Shown: positions 1 to 8,199 of the stretch, one piece after another
Position numbering within the stretch: position 1 is the first letter of the stretch
Layout: each line of letters opens with the position of its first letter
Assembly (NCBI GenBank): GCA_005954745.1
Contig: CP040678.1
Span: 496,001-560,000 of the forward strand
Length of the DNA stretch: 64,000 bases
Direction: 5' to 3'
Origin: Halostella pelagica
GTDB lineage: Archaea > Halobacteriota > Halobacteria > Halobacteriales > Natronoarchaeaceae
The notes under the pieces: generated by a model
Told to the model about the DNA's origin: nothing
The model's input: only the letters and a program-made list of their open reading frames with translations
Databases searched by the model: none
Made by a program: the position numbers and the translations under genes

Positions 1-879
1 CTCTCGTACGACGACCCGATCGTCGACCACTGGCCCGGGTTCGCCGACGACGGGACGGCGAAAGCCGCGGTCACCGTCCGGCAGGTGCTCAGCCACCACT
101 CCGGGCTCACCGAGAGCGCGTTCGACGACCGCCCCGGCCTGTGGCACGACTGGGACGCCGCCGTCGCGGCGATGGAGGACGCCGAACTGACCCTCGAACC
201 GGGGACGGCCGCCTACCAGACGCTCACGTACGGCTGGATCGTCGGCGAACTCGTCCGGCGCGTAACCGGGACGCCGGTCGAGGAGTACGTCCAGGCCAAC
301 GTGTTCGACCCCCTCGGCATGGACGACACGACGCTCGGTGCCGACGACGCCGACGACGTCGCGACGCTCGTCGGGTTCGAGGAGTTCGACCGCTGTCGCG
401 ACCCGGGGGAGGGGCTGGAGACGCTTGCGCCGCGGGAGGCCGCGGCCGCGTTCAACGACCCGTCGGTTCTCGAGTCCGTCGTTCCGGCGTCGACGGGCGT
501 CGGAACGGCCCGCGACATGGCGCGGTTCTACGGCTGTCTGGCCGATGGCGGCGCGACAGACGGATGCCGGCTCCTCGACCGCGAGACGGTCGACGCGATG
601 ACATCGCTCCACGGCGACACCCCCGACGACGGGACGCTCTCCCGACCGATGCGGTACGCGCTCGGCGTCTGGAACGGCGGCGCCGTCAACGACGGGTTCG
701 GCACGCTGAGCGGTCCGGAGACGTTCGGCCATCTCGGCCTCGGGAGCGTCGCCGGATGGGGCGATAGCGCCGCCGACCTCGGGTTCGCCTACGTCACGAA
801 CGGGATCCGCGAGGGGTCGTTCGAGCACTGGGCGCGGGCGAACACCGTCGCGGACGCGGTGCGACAGACGTACGGGTAG
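1..879 (+). CDS. Beta-lactamase-family serine hydrolase, C-terminal part
   Basis: The frame is open from base 1, so the gene starts upstream of the window. The visible 292 residues look like the C-terminal two thirds of a class C beta-lactamase/penicillin-binding-protein-like esterase: QVLSHHSGL, a tyrosine-containing stretch TLTYGWIVGELV (the family's Y-x-N-like position) and GHLGLGS near the end (the H/K-T/L-G position). The catalytic S-x-x-K must lie upstream and cannot be checked. Family members hydrolyse esters, amides or D-peptides; the substrate here cannot be told. No signal peptide can be assessed. Confidence 0.8.
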   Translation, partial: LSYDDPIVDHWPGFADDGTAKAAVTVRQVLSHHSGLTESAFDDRPGLWHDWDAAVAAMEDAELTLEPGTAAYQTLTYGWIVGELVRRVTGTPVEEYVQANVFDPLGMDDTTLGADDADDVATLVGFEEFDRCRDPGEGLETLAPREAAAAFNDPSVLESVVPASTGVGTARDMARFYGCLADGGATDGCRLLDRETVDAMTSLHGDTPDDGTLSRPMRYALGVWNGGAVNDGFGTLSGPETFGHLGLGSVAGWGDSAADLGFAYVTNGIREGSFEHWARANTVADAVRQTYG

Positions 880-889
880 GCGTCTCGCG

Positions 890-3106
890 CTACGGGCCAT
901 CGCCGTCCGCCGCGCCGCCGTACGCCGTGACCACCGCGTCCTCGCGGTCCGCGAGATACGCCTCGATATCGCCCCGCCGCCACCCCAGCGGCGAGAGGAC
1001 GCTCTCGGCCGCCCGGAGCGCCCGGTCGCGGTAGTAGTCGGCGTCGTAGCCCTCCGGTTCCTCCGCCGCCAGCGCGACCCGTTCTCTGGTGTCTCTCTCG
1101 TTGTCCACTACGACGTAGTCGACGGACTGGCCGGGTTCGACGTCAAGTCCGGCGTCGTCCGCGCGCTCTACCGCCGCCGTCGAGTGCGTGTAATGAGCGT
1201 ACTCCCCCGATTCCTTCGAGACGCGGTTCGAGACGGCAAGGTCCGCGGGGTCGACCCGTTCCGCGTCGAGTCGCTGGAGGTACTGCGCGAGGACGCCACA
1301 AACCGGTTCCGGCTCGCGATACCGGTCCAGTGCCGCGATCAGGTCGCGCTGAACGTCGGCGACCCACTCCGGCGTCGACCGCTGGCGACACTCGACCCCG
1401 CGGTACTTGAACGCATCCTCGCCGCCGTTTCCCCCGTCATCCCTCGCCTCCGCACCGCCTTCCGTGCCGCCCTCGTTCGCCCGCTTCCCGAAGTACTTCG
1501 TGAGCGCTCCAGCGTTCGAGTCCCGCCGCGGGACGAACGCCACCCAGTCGTACGCCGACTCGTACTCCAGGCGGACGCCGACGTCGTCGGTTATCTCGGC
1601 GGCCAGCGCGTCCAGCGGCCGCCGCTTTGCGCCCTCGCGCGGCGTCACCCAGACGCTGTCGACGATACCGTGAACTACCTCCCAGCCGCCGGCTTCGAGC
1701 GCCGCCTTCGCGTCGAGCAGTATCTCCCGGGCGAACGCGTTGATCGCCTCGTGGCATTCGATCCGGCCGAACTTCGCGTTGCTGAAGCCCTGATAGCCGA
1801 AGCAGGCGACGAGGATCCACTTCAGTGCGGCCGACCGACCCGCTAACGTCTCCCGGCGCTCCGGGTCATCCGTCGACCGGCGCTCCCGCTTGATCCCGTC
1901 GCGGGCGTCGACAAGCGACGACAGCACCTCTGGCAGATACCCCTGCTCGTCGCAGACGGCGTAGCCGAGCCCCGGTACGTCCTCGCGGTCGGGGTGGCAG
2001 TCACAGCGGACCGTCTCCGGGCTGACGTTGCGCGTGACGATGATGTTGGGGTACAGCGAGGCGAAGTCGAGTTCGTGGACGTCCTCGTGGACCCCGACGC
2101 GCGGCGAGAAGGTGTAGCCGCCGCGGTCCGCGTCCTGTAACTGCCCCATCGTCTTGAAGAACTCCGCGCGCCAGGACCGCCAGGGGACGAGGACGTTCCG
2201 GTCGAGCGCCTCGCGGACCTGGATCGCCGTGAGGACGTTCCCGATGGACGCCCACGCGAGTTCCTGGAGCGGCTTGCCGGACCGCGAGACCAGGTCGAGA
2301 CAGCCCACCAGGTTCGTCTCGCGATAGAAGAACGTGTTCTCGCGGTCGATAACCGCTCGCCCGGGGATGCCGTACCGCGCCGGCGAGTGGCCGACCCGCC
2401 CGTAGCTCTCGTACGTCGACGCCCCCGCGCGCTTCCGGTAGCCCGGACGCCGCCCTAACTGGAAATCGACCCCTCGATCGTGGGCCGTCTCGAACAGGAT
2501 CGGTATCAGCCGCGCGGTGCTCAGAACGAGCACGTCCGGGTCGGCGCTCTCGACTCGTTCGCCCACCCGTTCGACGACGGTTTCGGGGTTGCCCGCGACC
2601 GTCTCCGCGCCGCGCGGCCCATCCCCGTTCGCCCCTTCCCCGCTCCGCACCGTACACTCCGTTATCTCCGGGTCGTCGCCGGCGAGTTCCGTCGCCGGGA
2701 CGTCGATGGCGAGTGTCCGGAGCGACCCGTTCGGCGTCGGGTCCGCGTCGGTTTCGAGGCAGTACCGAAACGCCGGCGTGAAGTCGACGTTGAACAGGCG
2801 GAACGTCCCGGATCGCTCCCAGCTTCGCAGTTGGCGCGCGACCGACCGCACGGCGTCGACGCCGGTCACGTCGACCCGGAGCACGTCCGTCGGGTCCTCC
2901 CGGAACCCCGGCCGCCACTCCTCGCGGGCGGTCGCGGCGACGTTCGGATGGGCGTCGACGTGTTCGCGGTTCTCAGCGACCGTCGCCCAGTCGTTCGCTT
3001 CGAGGTAGACCGTCGGCGTGTAGTCCGGGTCGTGCTCGCACTCGACGCCGTTGCCCGTCCGCGACCACGCGTAGACGGCGTCGTCACGGAAATCGACCGT
3101 GAACAT
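890..3106 (-). CDS. B-family DNA polymerase homolog (PolB2-like) with altered active-site motifs
   Basis: This 738-residue protein has the palm motifs of family B polymerases: motif A LDFASLYPNII with Asp347, and motif B from Lys429 (KWILVACFG). Motif C, normally YGDTDS, reads HGIVDS: Ile481 replaces the first Asp and only Asp483 remains. The exonuclease domain is degraded too: exo I D-x-E appears as AIDVP (Asp135, no Glu), and no exo II N-x3-F-D is seen. It is shorter than replicative haloarchaeal PolB. It fits the archaeal PolB2 group, part of which has been proposed to be inactivated. It ends a three-gene minus-strand cassette, 2 bp after the preceding small gene. A repair or accessory role is inference. 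Confidence 0.85.
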   Translation of the reverse strand: MFTVDFRDDAVYAWSRTGNGVECEHDPDYTPTVYLEANDWATVAENREHVDAHPNVAATAREEWRPGFREDPTDVLRVDVTGVDAVRSVARQLRSWERSGTFRLFNVDFTPAFRYCLETDADPTPNGSLRTLAIDVPATELAGDDPEITECTVRSGEGANGDGPRGAETVAGNPETVVERVGERVESADPDVLVLSTARLIPILFETAHDRGVDFQLGRRPGYRKRAGASTYESYGRVGHSPARYGIPGRAVIDRENTFFYRETNLVGCLDLVSRSGKPLQELAWASIGNVLTAIQVREALDRNVLVPWRSWRAEFFKTMGQLQDADRGGYTFSPRVGVHEDVHELDFASLYPNIIVTRNVSPETVRCDCHPDREDVPGLGYAVCDEQGYLPEVLSSLVDARDGIKRERRSTDDPERRETLAGRSAALKWILVACFGYQGFSNAKFGRIECHEAINAFAREILLDAKAALEAGGWEVVHGIVDSVWVTPREGAKRRPLDALAAEITDDVGVRLEYESAYDWVAFVPRRDSNAGALTKYFGKRANEGGTEGGAEARDDGGNGGEDAFKYRGVECRQRSTPEWVADVQRDLIAALDRYREPEPVCGVLAQYLQRLDAERVDPADLAVSNRVSKESGEYAHYTHSTAAVERADDAGLDVEPGQSVDYVVVDNERDTRERVALAAEEPEGYDADYYRDRALRAAESVLSPLGWRRGDIEAYLADREDAVVTAYGGAADGDGP

Positions 3107-3108
3107 TT

Positions 3109-3483
3109 CTACCGCGTCGCGCCGGCGTTCTCGCCGTTCCCATTTGCGTTTTCCGTCTTCCCGTTTGCGGTCTCACCGGTCCCAATCGTGCCCTCACTGG
3201 TCCCGTTTGCGCCCTCGGCGCTCCCGTCGCCGTCCGCGAGGTCGTCCAGGCGCTCGGCCAGTTCGTCCAGTCTGCGCTCGTGTTCCAGCGCGACGGAAAA
3301 CAGCGCCGGGACGATGGGGTCGGGGTGGTTCAACAGACCGCTTGCGTCGGCGTGGCGGTCGGCGTGTGCCCACAACCGGTCGAAGCGGCGCTGTTCGTCG
3401 TGGCGGAGGCCGCGGCGGTACGTCTCCCACCGCTCGGCGGTGCGCCGGAGCAGGTCCCGATAGGTCGGATTGGTTCGGCCCAT
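3109..3483 (-). CDS. Small conserved-looking protein of the PolB2-like cassette
   Basis: A 124-residue protein wedged between the RadA-like gene (no gap) and the polymerase gene (2-bp gap), so very probably co-translated with both. The N-terminal 90 residues are helical and Arg-rich (NPTYRDLLRRTAERWETYRR) with a long predicted coiled coil (ALEHERRLDELAERLDDLAD). The last 35 residues are a low-complexity Gly/Asn/Glu tail, possibly a flexible linker. I do not recognise the family. Position and coiled coil suggest an adaptor between the two neighbours, by loose analogy with bacterial mutasome accessory proteins; this is inference. Confidence 0.75.
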   Translation of the reverse strand: MGRTNPTYRDLLRRTAERWETYRRGLRHDEQRRFDRLWAHADRHADASGLLNHPDPIVPALFSVALEHERRLDELAERLDDLADGDGSAEGANGTSEGTIGTGETANGKTENANGNGENAGATR

Positions 3484-4233
3484 CTACCGCACCCCCTCCG
3501 CGCCGGCGGACGAGACGCTCGGTTCGCGGTCCTCGTCCGGGGTCGCCGTCGCGCCGTGTATCGGGTCTCGGGCTTCGAGGATCCGCGTCCAGTACGCGAG
3601 CGTCGTCTGGACGGTGCCGTCCGGTTCGCCCGGGTAGACAAGCGTCTCGAACCCCTCGGTCCGGAACCGCGGGCCGAACTCGGTCCGCTCGCAGGCCACG
3701 GTCGTGTCGGCGGCGGCCGCGGCGGGCGCGCCGAACTCGTCGTCCCGCCGTCGGGTGACGAGAACCGGCAGGTCGCGCTCGCGGGCGAGGCGGCCGACGG
3801 TCGCGAGACTCCGCAGGAACAGTTCCCTGCCGTCCTCACGGGGCAGTTCGTCGCCGCGGTACTGACCGTCTATCGCCGGCAGGACGACCAGCGACGTGTT
3901 CGGCGTTACCCGCTCCGGCAGTCGCTCGACCAGCGTCGCGTGCTGGGTCGGCGTGAACCCCCTTGCGACCCGGACGCGGTCGAGGACGCGCCGACTCGGC
4001 GCGAGGCGACCGAGCAGTTGCGACTGCGCGTGGCCGTGGCTGTCGACCCACAGCGCCTCGCCGCCCTGCAGGAGCAGGTGGTCGAGGACCAGCGCCTGCA
4101 GGGGACCGGTCGCCCCCTCCTCGGTCGAGAGAAGCGTGATCCCCGGGTCGAGCGTCGGCAGTTCCGGCACGTCGAGGCGACCGCCCCGCGCCGCCGTGAG
4201 TGTGCTACCGTCTGGTGGTGGCGTTCGGACCAT
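3484..4233 (-). CDS. RadA/RecA-like protein with degenerate ATPase motifs
   Basis: About 249 residues from the ATG at 4233 (alternatives 4260 and 4383; the longer ones run into the repeat-bearing promoter). The order of elements matches a RadA core: GITLLSTEEGATGPLQALVL sits where RadA has a Walker A loop, but there is no G-K-T/S. TPNTSLVVLPAIDGQYRGDELP parallels RadA's D-S-V-x-x-x-F-R-x-E-Y stretch with the Walker B Asp missing, and ERDLPVLVTRR parallels the VVVTNQ strand. It is therefore a RecA-fold protein probably unable to hydrolyse ATP. It is the first gene of the cassette with the small protein and the PolB2-like polymerase. Bacterial ImuA, a degenerate RecA, is the closest conceptual parallel. 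Confidence 0.7.
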   Translation of the reverse strand: MVRTPPPDGSTLTAARGGRLDVPELPTLDPGITLLSTEEGATGPLQALVLDHLLLQGGEALWVDSHGHAQSQLLGRLAPSRRVLDRVRVARGFTPTQHATLVERLPERVTPNTSLVVLPAIDGQYRGDELPREDGRELFLRSLATVGRLARERDLPVLVTRRRDDEFGAPAAAAADTTVACERTEFGPRFRTEGFETLVYPGEPDGTVQTTLAYWTRILEARDPIHGATATPDEDREPSVSSAGAEGVR

Positions 4234-4275
4234 ACCGATACGTTCCGCGGCTCGCCGCATAAGCCGAGGCGTGGC

Positions 4276-4373
4276 GTTTCCAGAAGTTCCAGAAGTCGTC
4301 GGAGAGTTCCCGTAACCACCGTACGTGGACGGGATCGAACGTCGAAATCGGCCGTTTCCAGAAGTTCCAGAAG
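4276..4373. repeat. Two 20-bp direct repeats upstream of the RadA-like/PolB2-like cassette
   Basis: GTTTCCAGAAGTTCCAGAAG occurs at 4276-4295 and again, identical, at 4354-4373 (78 bp start to start). Each copy is itself a tandem of the 9-mer TTCCAGAAG, and each 9-mer contains a TTC-N2-GAA dyad. The copies lie between the Orc1/Cdc6 stop and the first gene of the cassette, the expected promoter position on the minus strand. The repeat structure suggests operator sites for a regulator binding cooperatively; a DNA-damage-responsive regulator is a guess. Confidence 0.75.
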
Positions 4374-4425
4374 CCGCCGTCACGGTCGATTCGGTCTCGC
4401 CGCGAACAGTGCGATTCGCCCCGCG

Positions 4426-5430
4426 TCAGTTCAGGCTCCGATACACGCGGGCGCGGCTTGTTCCCTCGATCTCGATCAGGTCGTAGCGTGCCATCTTCTG
4501 CAGGTAGTTCCGCACCGTCCGGTCGCTCTTCGGGTCCGCGACTCGTTCGCGGTAGCGTTCGTACACCGCGTTCGGTTCGATCTCCCCGGCATCCTCGACG
4601 ATGTCGTACAGTATCTTCTGGTGCCGGGTGAGGTTCTCCAGGTTCCGCTGGTGGACTTCCTCCCTGGCGTCGGGGATCGCCGCCTCGACGGTCGCGGCGG
4701 TGATCCGCTCGTCGCCGTCGCGGTCGGCTTTCCGGGCGGCGCTCCGGAGGACGCTGATCCCGACGCGGGCGTCGCCCGCCGCCGCGTCGGCGATCCGTTC
4801 GAGTTCCGCCGTGCCGACGGCGTCTGCCGCCAGTCCGCGACGGGCGCGAGCGTCGAGGATGGCGACTAACTGGTCGAGCCCGTACTTCTCGAAGCGGATC
4901 CGCTCGCTCCCGCGGAGACGACTCGTCAGCCTGTCATCGATCTGGCCGAACAGTTCGGCCTCGCGGTTGGCGATGAGCACGGGCGCGAACTGCGGCAGTT
5001 CGTGGAGGTCGTACAGCAGGCTCGGGTCCTCTAGCTGGTCGACCTCGTCGAGGACGAGCATTCGCGGCGGCCCGTCGTACGCCTCCAGCCGAGCGAGGAG
5101 TTCGTCCCCCGGCGTCGACTGACGGTGGACGTCCATCGTCTCGTTCATCCCGTCGAGGACGGCGTAGGCGCAGCGGAAGAACGTGTAGTGCCGCCAGCAG
5201 TTGACGTACTGGAACTCGACGTCTAACGTTTCCTCTCGCAGGCGGTCCCCGACGAACTGCGTCACGCAGGTCTTGCCCGTCCCCGTCGGCCCCGTCACCA
5301 GCACCGTGTCGGCCGGGTCGCCGTCGGTCAGCGGCCGGAGTACTTCCGAGAGGTAGTTCACCTCGTGGTCGCGGTGCTCGACCTCCCGCGGGACGAAGTC
5401 CGTCCGGAGAACCCGAGCGTCGCGGATCAT
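4426..5430 (-). CDS. Orc1/Cdc6-family AAA+ ATPase
   Basis: A 334-residue initiator-like ATPase with Walker A GPTGTGKT, Walker B LVLDEVD, sensor 1 (PVLIANRE), sensor 2 region GDARVGISVLRSA, and a C-terminal winged helix (HQKILYDIVEDAGEIEPNAVYERYRE). Orc1/Cdc6 proteins bind origin recognition boxes and load MCM. It is shorter than the main haloarchaeal Orc1 and is probably one of the many paralogs. I see no convincing origin recognition box or long AT-rich stretch next to it, so an adjacent origin is unsupported. It lies upstream of, and on the same strand as, the RadA-like/polymerase cassette. Confidence 0.9.
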   Translation of the reverse strand: MIRDARVLRTDFVPREVEHRDHEVNYLSEVLRPLTDGDPADTVLVTGPTGTGKTCVTQFVGDRLREETLDVEFQYVNCWRHYTFFRCAYAVLDGMNETMDVHRQSTPGDELLARLEAYDGPPRMLVLDEVDQLEDPSLLYDLHELPQFAPVLIANREAELFGQIDDRLTSRLRGSERIRFEKYGLDQLVAILDARARRGLAADAVGTAELERIADAAAGDARVGISVLRSAARKADRDGDERITAATVEAAIPDAREEVHQRNLENLTRHQKILYDIVEDAGEIEPNAVYERYRERVADPKSDRTVRNYLQKMARYDLIEIEGTSRARVYRSLN

Positions 5431-5506
5431 CGTCGGACAGTGCTTCCTCGACCGACATAAAGTCGCCGGGCGTCCGCTCGCGGCGTGCGGCAGACCGAGA
5501 CCCGCC

Positions 5507-6448
5507 TCACGCCGGGTCAGGGAGGGAATACGCGACGCCCGTCTCCGCCTCGGAGACCGCCCACAGGCGGCGGCCGACCGACCCGTCGTACGACCGGTCG
5601 TTGGAGCGCTGCTTCTCAGGGGGTCCGCGCATGTTCAGCAGGCCGCCCGGGCCGACGTAGTCGCCGCCCTCGACGGCCGGCGCGGTGGCGGCGTACAGCA
5701 GCGGGAACGCGCCGTCGGCCGCCGACTGGGCGAAGACCCGGTTGGCGACCTCCATCAGCCACAGGCGGAGCCGCGACCCTGCCATCTCCGGGCCGCGCTG
5801 CTGGAGGTTCGTGGCGGCCCACCCCGGGTGGCAAGCGACGCTGCGGACGTCCGCCCCCGTCGCGTCGAGCCGGCGATCGAGTTCGTAGGCGAACAGCACG
5901 TTCGCGAGCTTGCTCTGTGCGTAGGCGTCCCACTCGTCGTACGACGACTCGCCGTGGAGGTCGTCGAAGTCGATCCGGCCGCGCTCGTGGACGCCGCTGC
6001 TCTGGGTGACGACCCGCGTCTCCCCGGGCGTCTCGCGAAGGGTGGGGAGGAGCAGGCCCGTCAGCGCGAAGTGTCCGAGGTGGTTGACGCCGAACTGTCG
6101 CTCGAAGCCGTCTGCCGTCTCCCGGCGAGGGATCGCCATCACGCCGGCGTTGTTACAGAGCACGTGCAGCGCCCGCTCCTCGTCCGCGACCGCCTCGGCG
6201 AACGTCCGCACCGAGTCGAGGTCCGCGAGATCGAGTTCACGCACCGTCAGCGACGCGGCCGGGGCGTCCTCGCGGACGGTCGCCTTCGCCGACTCGCCGC
6301 GGCCGACGTCGCGACACGCCATCACGACGTGTGCCCCCTTCCGCGCGAACGCCCGCGTCGCTTCGAGTCCAATCCCGCTGTTCGCGCCGGTGACGACGAC
6401 CGTTTTCCCGGACAGGTCCGGCATCGACGAGGCGTCCCATTCACTCAT
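5507..6448 (-). CDS. Short-chain dehydrogenase/reductase
   Basis: A 313-residue SDR with the Rossmann glycine motif TGANSGIG near the N-terminus, NNAGVM after the fourth strand, the catalytic Ser region (VTQSSGVH) and the Tyr-x3-Lys pair in YAQSKLAN. It resembles retinol-dehydrogenase/WW-domain-oxidoreductase-like SDRs, which reduce or oxidise alcohols or ketones with NAD(P). The substrate is unknown. Monocistronic on the minus strand, 60-70 bp from both neighbours. Confidence 0.9.
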   Translation of the reverse strand: MSEWDASSMPDLSGKTVVVTGANSGIGLEATRAFARKGAHVVMACRDVGRGESAKATVREDAPAASLTVRELDLADLDSVRTFAEAVADEERALHVLCNNAGVMAIPRRETADGFERQFGVNHLGHFALTGLLLPTLRETPGETRVVTQSSGVHERGRIDFDDLHGESSYDEWDAYAQSKLANVLFAYELDRRLDATGADVRSVACHPGWAATNLQQRGPEMAGSRLRLWLMEVANRVFAQSAADGAFPLLYAATAPAVEGGDYVGPGGLLNMRGPPEKQRSNDRSYDGSVGRRLWAVSEAETGVAYSLPDPA

Positions 6449-6519
6449 ACGCTCGCTAGGGACCGGCGCGAAATCTATCTGGCGTCACCCGCGGAAGTCG
6501 CCGGGACCGTCGCCCGCGG

Positions 6520-8199
6520 CTACTCCTCCGTTTTCCCGTCCCGCCGGTCGCGCTCCCGCGCGTTCGTATCCCGGTCGGCGGGGTCGCCGTGGCCGCCGCC
6601 GCCGGGCGTCCGGACGGTGACGGTCGTCCCCGCGGGCACGTCGACGGTCGCCTTCGCGGGCACGCGCTCGCCGCCGACGAGGTTCTCGCCGGTCGCGCCG
6701 TCACCGCCGCCGGCGACGCCGCGGGGGCGGGTTCGCCGGCGCTCGGTGAGCAGCGACACCGTCGCGTCGCGCTCGACGGTGAGCGACCGTTCGAGGCCGA
6801 GACCGCCGCGGTGCTCGCCGTCGCCGCCGGTGCCCGGGCGGAAAGCGTAGCGCTCGACGCGCAGCGGGTACTCCGCCTCCAGCACCTCGACGGGGGTGTT
6901 CAGCGTGTTCGTCATGCCGACCTGCACGCCGTCGGTCCCGTCGCCGGCGCTGGTCGCGCCCGCGCCGCCGCCGATGGTCTCGTAGTACGCGAAGTCGCCC
7001 TTGCGGGAGCCGACGATCAGGTTGTTCATCGTCCCCTGGCCCTGCGCCGGGGCGCGCTCCGGGACGGCCTGCGCGAGGGCTGCGAACACCACGTCTGTGA
7101 CCCGCTGGCTCGTCTCGACGTTGCCCCCGACGACGGCGGCCGGCGGTCGGGGGTTCAGGAGCGACCCCTCGGGCGCATCGACCGTCACGGGGTCGTAACA
7201 CCCATGATTCGGGGGAATATCGGGGTCGGTGAGACAGCGCACGACGAAGTAGACGGCGCTTTTCGCGACCGCGAGGGGGGCGTTGATGTTGCCGGTCACC
7301 TGCTCGGCCGTCCCCGTGAAGTCGACCCGCAAGCGGGAGCCGTCGACGGTGACGGCAACCTCGATCGGCACGTCGTCGTCGGTGACGCCGTCGCCCTCCA
7401 TCGCGTCGCGGGCCTCGTAGGTGCCGTCGGGGATCTCCGCGAGTTCCGCCTCGACCCGGTCGCGGGAGTAGTCGATCACACCGTCGAACGCCGCGAACAG
7501 CGTCTCTCCGTGCTCGTCGAGCAGGTCGCCCAGACGCTCCTCGGCCCGGTCGTGGGCGGCCAGTTGCGCCCGGAGGTCGGCCCGGCGCTCGTCCGGCGTC
7601 CGGACGTTCGCGAGGAACAGATCCATCACGTCGTCGTCTATCTCCCCGTCGCGGACGAGGCGGACGCCCGGCAGGCGGACCCCCTCCTCGTAGATCTCCC
7701 GCGCGCCGGCGGGCATGCTGCCGGGCGTCGACCCGCCCACGTCGGCGTGGTGGGCGCGCGAGACGGCGTAGCCGACCACCTCGCCGCCCTCGCTGTCCCC
7801 GCCATCGTTCACTCCGCTCCCCTCGTCGCCGGGCGCGAGCGGCGAGACGAGCGTCACGTCGGGCAGGTGGGTGCCGCCCGCGAACGGGTCGTTCAGGGCG
7901 TACACCTCGCCGGGTCGCGGGTCCTTCTCGTCGACGGCGTCGACAGCCTCGGGCATCGCGCCGAGGTGAACCGGGATGTGCTCGGCCTGCGCGATCATCC
8001 GACCGTCCGCGTCGAACAGCGCGGTCGAGCAGTCCTGGCGCTCCTTGATGTTCGGCGAGTACGCGCCACGGATCAGCACCTGGCCCATCTCCTCGGCGAC
8101 GCCCTCCAGTTGGTTGCGAAGGATCTCCAGCGTGACGGGGTCGACCCGCTCCGTCCCATCGTCCTCCGTCGCGCTGCTATCGCCGTTATCTCCCGTCAT
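6520..8199 (-). CDS. hyuB: Hydantoinase B/oxoprolinase family protein
   Basis: A 559-residue protein starting at the ATG at 8199, whose ATGA overlaps the stop of the hydantoinase A gene; a longer frame to 8253 runs into that gene and is rejected. Family features include DPVTLEILRNQLEGVAEEMG at the start, ALNDPFAGGTHLPDVTLVSP, and a glycine-rich C-terminal segment (FRPGTGGDGEHRGGLG). HyuA and HyuB together form ATP-dependent hydantoinase/5-oxoprolinase-type enzymes that open cyclic amides. Translational coupling with hyuA supports a heteromeric enzyme; the true substrate cannot be told. Confidence 0.9.
   Translation of the reverse strand: MTGDNGDSSATEDDGTERVDPVTLEILRNQLEGVAEEMGQVLIRGAYSPNIKERQDCSTALFDADGRMIAQAEHIPVHLGAMPEAVDAVDEKDPRPGEVYALNDPFAGGTHLPDVTLVSPLAPGDEGSGVNDGGDSEGGEVVGYAVSRAHHADVGGSTPGSMPAGAREIYEEGVRLPGVRLVRDGEIDDDVMDLFLANVRTPDERRADLRAQLAAHDRAEERLGDLLDEHGETLFAAFDGVIDYSRDRVEAELAEIPDGTYEARDAMEGDGVTDDDVPIEVAVTVDGSRLRVDFTGTAEQVTGNINAPLAVAKSAVYFVVRCLTDPDIPPNHGCYDPVTVDAPEGSLLNPRPPAAVVGGNVETSQRVTDVVFAALAQAVPERAPAQGQGTMNNLIVGSRKGDFAYYETIGGGAGATSAGDGTDGVQVGMTNTLNTPVEVLEAEYPLRVERYAFRPGTGGDGEHRGGLGLERSLTVERDATVSLLTERRRTRPRGVAGGGDGATGENLVGGERVPAKATVDVPAGTTVTVRTPGGGGHGDPADRDTNARERDRRDGKTEE

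Noticed and set aside
3280-4869. Long open frame of 529 codons on the plus strand
   Set aside because: It lies opposite the RadA-like and Orc genes, is Arg/Val-rich without family features, and is the usual antisense by-product of high GC third positions. The same applies to long plus-strand frames at 6589-8499, 8334-9935, 12726-13961, 46544-47701, 52271-53005 and 61469-62827.
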